A stretch of 64,000 bases of DNA from assembly GCA_030142905.1 (NCBI GenBank), contig JASJOG010000053.1, positions 62,001 to 126,000 of the forward strand, written 5' to 3'. Made by a program: the position numbers and the translations under genes. Within the stretch, counting starts at the first letter, position 1; every line of letters starts with the position of its first letter. Source of the DNA: Heliopora coerulea (Eukaryota > Cnidaria > Anthozoa > Scleralcyonacea > Helioporidae). The notes under the pieces are model-generated. The model had not been told where the DNA came from, searched no databases, and saw nothing but the letters and a program-made list of their open reading frames with translations. Of this stretch, positions 24,601 through 36,600 are shown in pieces.

Positions 24601-27600
24601 ACAGCTTTGCAACATGAATGGCAATTGTCATTGTTTTGCGGGATTCAAGTGTCCAGACTGCACACAAACGTATTCAGGACCTGGTGGAAGTCTGGACAGC
24701 GGACTTGGTTGTGGTATGTAGTTGAGATTTAATTACTTGTCTTTTGAATTAGCAACGCCTAAAGAGAAGAAATGTCAGTTGACCGGCGATAATCGATGAT
24801 TTAACAAAAGTATCTGGTTGTTCTGGCATTAATATGATAGTTTTCATACATCTTGATGGCTTTTAATTAGTCATTGCATTTGATTATGTGTAACAAAAAG
24901 TGCATTTTAGGAAAATCGTGAAGACTGTTGCTGAAAAAACCCAGCACCAAACTTATCTCAGCATGTTTTTCTTGTTAGTTGATGATGTCGACGAATGTAC
25001 AGGGTCACCTTGCAGTTTAAATGCAGTTTGCGCCAACACCGTTGGTTCCTACACCTGCAAGTGCAATGACGGGTATACTGGAAGTGGCTTTGTTTGCTCA
25101 GGTACTTCTCTTACTGTGTAATATTATTCCTTGTTAAACTCACCACATTTACAAGAAGAAAGTCTCAGATTAAAAACAGACCGGTCTTGTGCATTGGCAA
25201 CGGCGAATGCACCAGAGGGGTTCTGTTAAATTTACCAGGAAACTGACCATTTTAACAAATAAGGGTCGGTGCCTGTATTCTGTAAATTGCCTACAATGGT
25301 AACCTCAAGCATAAGTATCTCCTTATTCAAGAAAACTCTGAAAAATAGTAAGTTCTAAGCAGCTCTATAAATCTAAAAACACGTACAATATCTGTTTTGA
25401 ATTATAGTTTATTTTTACGTAAATAAAAAATTTTCCTTCGGAAAGTCGAAGTTTATAAGTTCGGGTGAATTAATAAAATAATTCACAAAAAACTACGCAA
25501 TGTATTGAGCTATGAACATGAAACTTACTTTAAGTTTCAACTTGATAGAAATGTTTAAAATTTCTCACTACCCCGGGCTTCTTGCATAAGTTTCATATTC
25601 AAAACAAGTAAGCTGGCTGGACAAGAGATTTATTCTCCTTTAAACTCAGAGATAGGTTGTTGGCGCCAAATTTGTTCAGAAAGGTCTGATAGAGAAAGTT
25701 ATTTACAGGATATCAGAGTTTAACACAAAACACTTATGACCAATACACACAACATTATGGATCACTAAGTTACGTGATGCTTTTGTTACTTCTACATATA
25801 GCTACTAAAACCATTTTGCTAAATAAAATGTTCCATGACTCACTGAATTTTCAGACATAAATGAATGTGCTGGTTCGCCAAGTCCCTGTGACTCAAACGC
25901 ATCATGTAACAACACCCTTGGTTCCTATCAATGTGCTTGTGCAAGTGGATATACTGGAGACGGACAGAGTTGCACAGGTATCGACTGGTAGTTCAGCTTT
26001 CATCTAGTTATGAAGCCATTGTAATAGTTGAGACAGCACCTGATGCACTCTGGTTCACTGTAACTAAATGTGCAATTGAAAAGAAAACGTACTTACGCTT
26101 TAGAAATCAACGAATGTAGCACTTCACCTGGTCCTTGTCATATCAATGCAACATGCCACACTACAGCTGGTTCTTATCAATGTACTTGCAATGATGGCTT
26201 TTCAGGAAGTGGAACGAATTGTTCAGGTACGTTAACTTTGCGGTCGCCCTTACGAAAAAATTTCTTCGTCTTTCTGTAAAAGTTTCCGTATTGTGGAAAA
26301 AAATTTCGGTCTTCCGTCAAGTGGGAAAAATCACTACCCACCACAAAGAATATTTCAAGGAATGAAATAAAAAGCATAAAAAAAACTACCTTCAGGAAAA
26401 ATTTCTAACAATTTCAGAAAATCCCCAGCCTTACGTAAATAATATTCGCCTTGTGGGAAAGAATTTTTCTTAGTGAAAAATTTTTTGCGCTCATCGTCAA
26501 ATTCTTTTCAACTCATATTCTAGACCTCCCTTTCAAGGGTTTGGTAATGTTTATGTATTTTTACCGAAATAGACAATTTGGTACTATAATTTTACCTGTT
26601 TAAATGTATTCTTAATTTCCCGACATTGACAAATATGAGCATTCTCTTTAGATTAATACGTCGCTAACGCAGGTTGCGTTAATATTAAAAAATGGAGTAC
26701 TACCCAGGCAGTTCTGTGCGTAGTAGAAAAAATTTACAGGTTCTACTCAGCAAAAAGCGAGAGAACAAGACAATTGCCCTTCGAGCGAAAGCCCTTCATT
26801 AAGGATCTTTTCTCGTTTTAGGAGGTTTTGATGTTTTTTTGATCTTCCTTATTTCTCAGAAGAGTAGCACCTAAAAACTTATTGCACTCACACTGTTGGG
26901 TCTTATCATTGTACCAGTAAACTTGGATGTAATTTTATTTGCACATATAAATAACGTTTTGATCAATATCTGATGAAAAGAACATCATCAATGACCAATA
27001 AATATATCCTGACTGAAAATTCAATCTTAAGACAAAACAACCAAATTATCACTCTGACTTTTGATGTGAGCGTTGTATCATGCTTGGTAAACTGCAATTA
27101 CATTTTCTTTTTCATAATTCTCCTGACTTTTTCCTTTTAATTCCAAGATGTCAACGAGTGTGAATCCTCAATTTACCCTTGCCATACAAATGCAACTTGC
27201 AGCAATTCTATTGGTAGCTTTTACTGCGCATGCAGGCCTGGTTTTACTGGAGATCCCTTTAGTAGCTGTACAGGTATGAGATGCCGAGTATTTTGTTGTT
27301 CAAATTGGTTGTGAACTCAGCTCAAAATTATTATATCATATAGACGTTAACGAATGTGAACAATTACCCTATCCTTGCCATGGGAATGCTAACTGCAGCA
27401 ATATCTTTGGCTCGTATCAATGTTCATGTAAGACTGGATTTACTGGAGATGGTCTCAGCTGCGCAGGTGAGGAATGTATAGTTTTAGAAATGAGTAAAGT
27501 ATTACGACAACCTTCAAAACTTGTAATGATAAATATACAATAGATTCTACTTAAATCCGAGTTGAGAGTTGAATTAAGTTTGGGAAGGCTAAGTCTAAGA

Positions 27601-30600
27601 TGAACAACGTAGAAGAAGAATAACAAGAACAAAGACAAAAAATACAAATACAACAACGACCACAACTATAAAACCCAATAACAAAAAGACGAAATAGAAG
27701 AAAAAGATAAAAATAAAACCAAGATACATACCTATTTATTTATAACTAATGTAATGAAAAACTGAAAGCTTTTAAAAAAATTTCTCGATTCTCCTTTCCA
27801 TAGAATGTATGAGACAGTTGCACGTCCAATTGAAATGGATGTCTTCTCAACAGTAAAAGAAATCTCAAGATTAGAATTTCAAATGTTCGTTTTATTGTAA
27901 AAATTTGTAGACATAAATGAGTGTTCACAATCGCCGGGACCTTGCCATGTAAATGCAAGTTGTAGCAACGATATTGGTTCTTTTCAGTGCGTTTGTAACG
28001 ATGGATTTACTGGAGATGGAATTGCTTGCACAGGTTTGCCAACACTGATTAACTTTAAGGAATGGAAGTAGAATTTGGATAAAAAAATAAATAATTAGGA
28101 CTTGTATGAACGTCTGTGAGCAATCAGTGGGGAAGTAAAAGATTTGGGTGAGTCTATCGCATGGAGGACATAAGAGCTATTTTAGTCATGATTTATCGAG
28201 ACAATGTCTATTGTTAACCTACATTAGATACAAAAGAGAACCACAGAAATGTTAAACTAAAAATCTCGCTTATAAGGAGAATCAAGGTTTTTTTCTCAAG
28301 GTTAAAAGTGTCTCCAAAGAAATTACACCATTTAAGTAATTAAACAGGTGGATATTTTGGAAAAACATCCTTTTTACTGGCCAGAAATTGACTCAATTTT
28401 GGTGTGGTGCCTTGAATCTGTGTCCAAATTTATATTAACCGTCCCGGTAATGACTAGATTCTGAACAAACGCATGCCCTTCTCTAAGTCCTCTGATTTAT
28501 TGAAACTCGCGACCGATCCCTTAGGAGATTTCCAACAATACAACAAAACTTGGCTGTACAAAAACCAAAGACTTTACCACGTTTTACCAAGGGTTGTAAG
28601 TGATCTTTTCAAATAAGAACCAGTTTCAATTTTTCAGTTAGGATGCACAGGATCTTATATGTTGAGGGTTTAAATAAAAATAATTAACCTACAGGTCCTT
28701 ACGTGTAGGGTTTTACAGTCTCATATGAGCAACAGTACTATACAGTGATGTAGATGATGCCCATTAGTCACAACATAAACCAGAAGAAATAAGTTCCATT
28801 TACAATTTGCGTATTTCTGTTCTTCGAATTAGATTTGAGATTTTGTGGCAATGGTTTCGTTGAAGCGGGAGAAGAGTGTGACTGTGGGACTCAACAGGTA
28901 CTGTACCCAAGATGTTGCGCCGTTAAGTTAAGGCCTATCCACACAATACAATTGTCGTATACGATTCTTCACTTTGGCGTATGCGATTATGTTATAAAAG
29001 CACAATTCCTGCTTGCTATTCGCTCGCGAATATCGCAATTGGTCCTGAAGACCGTTTTAACTGAAGCGGATACATCAAAATGAACAATCGTAGACAACAG
29101 ACGTATCATGTAAATGGACCCTTAGAATCCCAGTTGAACATTCTGAGTGACTTCAAACAAAAATCCCTAGAAAGCTAGCATGTACGAAAGTTAGATATCA
29201 ATCCATTTCAAGGGAAACCAGATTAAACATTTCAGATCACGACTCTGAATCATTCATCCTGATTTCTTTTAAGCTTGCACGAAGCTTCGTAACTTAGGGG
29301 GTTTTTTTGGGCAGCCGGCCTCGTTCCGTCGTCGTTCTGTCTTGAGATCTACCACGTCAATTTAAACGACGCGTCCTTTGAAACAAAAGAATTCTTCATT
29401 TAAAAGAAAGAAAATGAATAATTTTTATTCTCCAGTGCATTCTTAACACTGTCGTCGTTGTAGATACAACATCACCCAGACCATTTTCACGTCTTAAGGA
29501 CGACGTCAGCTAGCAGGGTGAAAAAAGTTGTTACTTAAGATTGAATTAAACTCGAGACTGCAATCGTTTTGGGAGAACTGTAGCGTTTTAGGAGTAATAA
29601 AACTAGCCACAAGTATCAAGCACGGTGGTCAATAAACCGTGGTTTTCTTTCAAGGCCGAAATTTTAAAGGATGTCGTCTTTCAAGTTGACGTCCTTCATC
29701 TTAACATCCCTTGTATCTGTACGAAAACCTCCGTCAAATACTTTGACGTACAGACCTCATAGTCGGTTTATAAATAACCAACATTAGCAAGATCATCTAG
29801 TACTTGAGAGAGGGACATCGAGTAATCTGCCATCTATTCAGTACTCTTTTTCTATTTGAAACATATAAATTACTCTTTTTCAGGAATGCGAGAGGGTAAA
29901 TGACACATGCTGTAATTATACATCTTGTCAGGTAAGACAGTTTGAAGAAGTCTTTCTAAAATTTTCTTCAATTAACACAACTTTACGACACGAACAGATA
30001 AAGTATAAGCAGTATAGTTCACTACTGGGTAGAGGAGACTTCTAAGCATGTGTGGAATTTCCTAACCATTAACCAGTGAATACGAATCATTTCATGAGCA
30101 TAAACAGGTTGAAAAGTCATAATGAGAAAATATGACGAACAATTTGGTAAAACGTGTTTGTTTATCCTTAAATTCTTGGCTGTGATAAACTTTATGATTG
30201 TCATGTCTTCCTTTTTATTACGAAATAAGAACTTTAAGTTAAAATTGCCATTTATAAATCGATAATCCATGTCTGAACATTTAATGTAAAACATAACTGT
30301 TGTGACGATTTTTTTTCCAGTTTGAAGGAAAATCGAGTGAGGAAATAGTGTTTTTATTTGAACTGAATTTTTTGAGATACTAAATCTCAACAGTTAATAG
30401 GAAAATTTTGTTGAAAATAAAGTACGGTTAAACTTTTTTATTCAATTTGTCCTCTTTACCAAGGATATAAAAATGCGCATATAATTACTAATGTTATTCT
30501 TCGATCCAAATTTCACTACTTCATTTCACTATACTTTTGTGGTGGTATGAACTTTGCTCCAAAAAAGGATACGTAAAGAATGGGTAGGTAGGAAATGTAA

Positions 30601-33600
30601 GCCATTGGACGTTAGCCCTAGCTGGCTATCAATAAAGAAACCATGACGAACCGGTACTTCTCCAGAGCTTCAGATCATTAAAAAGGTTTTCACGAGTCCC
30701 GGAGTTCTCGCCAGAGGTCAACTATTGTTAGACATAGTTAATCTCTTGACAAAGATTTACCCTTCTTCTTTTTCTGACTTAGTAATTATTATGTTTGTAG
30801 TTCATAGCCTGGGGAACTGTTTGTCGTGATGCTGTTAACTCCTGTGACTTGCCCGAGTACTGCAATGGCACCAGTAATCTGGTAGGTCTTTTAGAAAACT
30901 GTTGATGCCATGATTCACACTTAGATTATACAAAATATTTATCACAAAAGAAAGTCAAACTTGCATTCAAAGGGGTAACTATATACACGCGATCAAAAAG
31001 GTGACATACAGGAACTGTATCTTTGCTGGTTTCTTGGTAGCATGCTGTTACTGAATATATTTTTCACCTCTGCAAACACGAATCTTGACTGGTTCGTGGA
31101 GGGAGAATCGAACTCGAGTTTGTTGTGTTGCACTCGGTGTTTATCTTGGTCACATGTGACAAGAATGTTGTTCTATTTGACTTTGTCAAGCTACGCAGTT
31201 TTTCTTAGGCAAACCAGTTTCCTCCTTCAACGAAAATGGACGCATGATGGACGGCTCTTACTGAAGCACATGACAGAACAACTTAGATATGACATTAATA
31301 GGTTTTGTCCAGTTTTAATAAGTATTCTTTCTGACTGTGGAAATGTCTATCATATTTCCTGAACATAATTCGCGGTTGTGTAATTGACTAACATCTCAGA
31401 TGTGGACTAATCATTATATGGATGGTAAACTTTTCATATTTACGTCGATTCCCTTTTTCTATTATTTCTATATTCGACAATATCTTCATTTCTACCAAAT
31501 GTTGACTGGCCCCAGTGAAATTTTTCGTGAAAATTTAGCGCTCATTTTACGCCGTTCATTTCTGTGTGATCTACTCATGTAAAATGAGTAGTTGGCATTG
31601 TCCAAAAAAATTTTAATCAAGACTATATTATCCCTTAAAACCTTGCAATTCAACTGTTTAAAAAGAAGCGGTTGAAAAACTCGTAAGAAATTTACTTCTT
31701 GATTTTATTAAGTGCCCAGCAGATATTGTGACTATGAATGGAGTACCCTGCGATAACAATAAGGTGAGTGTAAGGCGATTCCATCTTAGCTAATGAGAAT
31801 AACATGATTACCTTGGGTTGTCTTGTTTAAGAGGGGACATTTAACTTCTGAATTCTCTCATTACCGAACAAAAACCATTGTAACCTTTCTGATACGTGTT
31901 GGTGAGGAAAATTTAGATATTTCTTCCTACTAAGAGGGAAATCTTTTACATTTTGGCGAGTACTGTTGAAGTGTTAAGACTAAGCGTCTTAAGCATCTCT
32001 TGGACCGGAGCGCTTATAGTTAATTTAACGTCCTGCCCCAAACCGAGAAAAACTTCTAAAGACACGTTTTTTATGTAAAGCAACTTTCTTGTGGGAAAAC
32101 ACTGCTTTGCACATTCTCCGTTATTCCTCCGTAATCATCATACTTAAAAGTAATACCATGGCACGATGGAGATAAATGATTGAAGGTTCCTGAAAGCTAA
32201 AAATGAAAAAAAAAAGCTAAAGTTGAAGTGAACATTGCCGAGCGATGTCAAGGGGATTATTCAACTTTATTCACTGAGCCTGAGGCGAATAATTGTTTAA
32301 GTATAATTACTTGAACCGGGGGTCATTTGAAAGAATGTGGTAAATGAGCTGTTTTGAAAACCCCACGGTAACATTTACAAAGGTAACCACCATTTTGCTT
32401 TTGTACCTTCACTGTTATATTCATCTCCTGGCCAATCATGCATCTAACGGGATTTTCGATAAACACCTGAGTAATTATATTAAATCATTAATTATATCCT
32501 GAAATCATATCAGTTTCATGGCTATTTCTATGAAACTCATTTCTTCTAACCACTTCAGTGAACGATTCACCAAGGCACAATCTGGTCAAGAAACATTTTC
32601 AAATTAAAATACTTAGTTACCTCGGACGCAAACAAACTTGATGGCATCATATTACTTTGCATCCTTCAAATTATCATCCTCAACCAACTACTTCATCTGT
32701 GGCGCAACGGAACTACTGGGGGCCTTTAGGATGTTTTCTTTTGGGGGCTCCAGTCACTCCCCTCAGTATAGACATATATTTCAAAACTTTCATCTAAACT
32801 GTCTTTACAGATTCATCCGGAGCCTCTTAAAGGACGAGGGCCCTTACAGTTGCTCTAACACTGACCATAGTCCATTACGCCACTGTACTTCATGATGGAA
32901 ATGGTATCTCGGAAACATTTCGCAAATAAAGTTCAAAATTCAAACTGCTATGTGGCTGTTATTTTTTTTAGGGATATTGTTACGAAGGAGTATGCACGAC
33001 CCATGACAGTCAGTGTGATTATTTGTGGACCGGTGGTATGTAAAGCGTTAATATGAAACTTGAATCTTTGATCTATTCGTCCGCTTCTCCTATTTTGTCT
33101 ATCCACTTTTATTCCTTCCTTATTGTCCTACCTATGGTAGCATATTAGTGAATTAGTTTAATGTTTGTATTTCGCTTGCCTCTTCATATTTTTTCCGACC
33201 TTTGTATGTTCGTGATTGTATGTGTGCGATTTTTTCTTTTCTTTTTTTAATTTTTGCTTCTTTCTTACTTTCTAAGTTTTCTTTCCTTCTCCTTTCCTTT
33301 CATTCTTTGTTTCTTTCTTTTTTTCCCCTTTCTATCTTTTTTCCTTCTTTCTTTGTTTTTCTTTCACTTTTTTCTTTCCTTTTTTCTTTCTCTTTTTCTT
33401 TCTTTCTTTCTTTGTTCCTTTCTTTCTCTTTTTCTTCCCTCCTTTCTGTCATTCTTTTTTCTCTGTTTCTTTCCTTCCTTCTTTCTTTCCTACTTTCTTT
33501 CTGTTTTCCTTTCTTTCTCTTTTTCTTTCTTCCTTTCTGTAATTCTTTTTCCTCTGTTTCTTTCTTTCCTTCTTTCTTTCTTTCCAAATTTCTTTCTTTC

Positions 33601-36600
33601 CTTCTTTCCTTCTTTCTTTCTTCCTTTTTTCCTTTCTTTCTTCTTTTCTTTTTTCCTTCCTTCTTCCTTTCTTCCTTTCTTTCTTAATGTCTTTCTTTCT
33701 TTCCTTTTTACTTGCAAGCCTGTTTGCGGTTTGCCTTCCAACCTATCTGTCCGCCTTTCTGTGGATCTGCCAACCTGCCTGTTTGCCTGTATGTCTACTT
33801 GCCTATTTCCCTATCTGCCTGTCTATGTTTTCCTGTTCGTCTGCTTCACTTTCTGTCTGTCTCTCTGCCTCCCGAGCTATTTGCTTATTTGTTTGCTTCT
33901 CTGCAGCGTGCTTGCCTCTCTACCTCTCTCTTTCTATCTGCCTTTCAATCTTCTCATCTTTCTATTCATTCATCCGTCAGTCAACTTGTGGAAATGTTGA
34001 AAGGGCTTTTGAGATTCTAGTATCTCACTCTTCTTAGGAGATCTTCTGACTCAAAATATTAAACATAGTTTTTCCTTCACCTTTCCGATTTTAAGGGGCT
34101 GTGAAAGGAGACGACTATTGTTACACAGTTGCAAATGTTCGAGGCGACCAATATGGCTACTGTAAAATAATTTCGAACACATACGTAAAATGCGAAGACG
34201 CGTAAGTATGAAGAGCCATTGTCCTTATCAAACACAAAACTATCGTTATTGTCATAGTTATTACCATTATCATTATTATAAAGAAATAATGTTACTAATC
34301 AGAATCAAGGTTTACCTGATCTGAAACGTTGACATACTTCCTTGTAGTGATGTTGAGTGTGGGAAACTCCAGTGCGGTGGCTCCGACCTTCAAGTTAAGG
34401 TCACTGGTCAAGGTTATAGCCGGGGAAAATTGACTTACGGTGCAACCCAATGCTGGTATATTGTGTTTGCAATTTATTTGCTCTAATTTCTAGTGAGTAA
34501 TGATACGAAGCAAAGGCTTTTATATGCATTATTTACGGAATGTAAATATATCACATAACTCACACTAGCAGCACGCAAATTTCCCGTATTTCAAAGATAC
34601 TCACAAAGAGAGATGTTTCATTGCAGGACAGTCACTGTGTATCAATCAGGAGACGCGCCAAACTTAGGAATGGTGGAGGATGGCACTAAATGTGGCGATG
34701 GCAAGGTCTGCTTATTCAGTCAATACCTTGCTCACTTGTTTATTTGTTCGTTTGTCCATCCGACCGTTTTTTTTCCTCCCTTCATTTATTCATTTCTTCA
34801 TTTATCCCTTAACTTATTTATTTATTCATTCATCCACTCACTCATTCACTCACCCACTCATTCATTCATTAATCATTCATTCATTATTCATTCATTCATT
34901 CATTCATTCACTATTCATTCATTCACTATTCATTCATTTGCAATTCATTCATTCATTCATTATTCATTCATTTAATCATGGTTAAATCGTGGAATTTAGT
35001 GATTGAGACTTGGATCTTATTATTATTGACTGATACGCTCATTTAGTGGTTATTGTCTAATTAAAAGAGGAGTCAGCTGATTTAAAAAAGTATTAGAATT
35101 TACGATTATGAGTATCAGGCTCCCTCTGTTTTTCCTTTTGTGAAATGATTCTGTTTGACCAAATTGGGTGAATTCTTTGCTACTGTTTCTCATTGTAGGT
35201 CTGCTTAAACAACACATGCCAGTCACTGTCAGTTGCCTTTGCTGGACAACCAAACTGCAGCAACAACTGCTCTGGAAATGGGGTAATTTATTTTTCTGTA
35301 TTTCCATTTACACAAACGTATTGAGAATAAATTAATACTTGTAAGTTAATGGAAGAAGCGATTTTGGACTACAAAAGAACTAGCGAACAGCAATTATCAT
35401 AGTTTGCACACAAGAGAACGCTGGTGGTTGTATTTAAAGTCTTCCGAAAACAAACACTAACGTAGCTGTTTCCCAGCAGAATCTCTTTCTTTGACGACTT
35501 ACGTCGTGTATCGTTAGCCTGGGTAAAATGAACGAAGCCGGAGCCTGATGGGAAATATTTGAGAGAGCTCTTATTATACCTAGCAGTTACAGCCATATTA
35601 TGCTTTTTCGTGACAGCTTTGCAACAAGAATGGCAATTGTCATTGTTTCGCGGGATTCAAGTGTCCAGACTGCACACAAACGTATTCAGGACCTGGTGGA
35701 AGTCTGGACAGCGGACTTGGTTGTGGTATGTAGTTGAGATTTAATTACTTGTCTTTTGAATTAGCAACGCCTAAAGAGAAGAAATGCCGGCTGACTGGCG
35801 AGAATCGATGATTTAACGAAAGTATCTGGTTGTTCTGGCATTAATATGATAGTTTTCATACATCTTGATGGCTTTTAACTTGTCTTTGCATTTGATTATG
35901 TGTAACAAAAAGTGCATTTTAGGAAAATCGTGTAGACTATTACTGAAAAAAACCCAGCACCAAACTTATCTCAGCATGTTTTTCTTGTTAGTTGATGATG
36001 TCGACGAATGTACAGGGTCACCTTGCAGTTTAAATGCAGTTTGCGCCAACACCGTTGGTTCCTACACCTGCACGTGCAATGACGGGTATACTGGAAGTGG
36101 CTTTGTTTGCTCAGGTACTTCTCTTACTGTGTAATATTATTCCTCGTTAAACTCACCACATTTACGGGAAAAAAGTCTCAGGTTAAAAACGCACCGGTCT
36201 TATACATTGGCAACAGCGAATGCGCCTGGGGGTTTTCTGTAAAACGTACCAGGAAACTGACTATTTTAACAAATAAGGGTCGGTGCCTGTATTCTGTAAA
36301 TTGCCAACAATGGTGACCTCCAGCATAAGCATCTCTTTTTTCAAGAAAACATCTGAAAAATAGTAAGTTTTAAGCAGCTCTATAAATCTAAAAACACGTT
36401 CGATATTTCTCTCGAATTATAGTTTATTTTTACTTGAATTATAGTTTATTTTTTTTTGCTTCAAAAAGTCGGTGGTTTTCAGGTCAGGTGAGCTAACAAA
36501 ATAATTCACAAAACTACGCAATGTATTAAGCTATGAACATGAAACGACCTTTAAGTTTCAATTTGATAGAAATGTTTAAAATTTCTCACTACCTCGGGCT

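Larger units (their letters stand above)
18149..28840 (+). repeat. Tandem duplication, first copy (about 10.7 kb)
   Basis: From inside the disintegrin exon (TTGTGGCAATGG at 18150) to the intron word CGAATTAGATTTGA near 28838, this block is repeated head to tail at 28841-40125, exons and introns together. Many exons are identical and introns differ by a few percent by eye. The block holds 16 exons: disintegrin, cysteine-rich, ADAM EGF and six cbEGF. Confidence 0.92.

Noticed and set aside
32638..32895. 85-codon open frame
   Set aside because: It coincides with the 189-bp hAT-like insertion and its flank; it is absent from copy 1 and has no similarity to a protein family I recognise.
33202..34037. 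Long Phe/Ser/Leu-rich (plus) and Lys/Glu-rich (minus) open frames
   Set aside because: They are products of the polypyrimidine repeat; no codon bias, domain or splice context, and the same occurs at 13190, 22412, 58657 and 60361.
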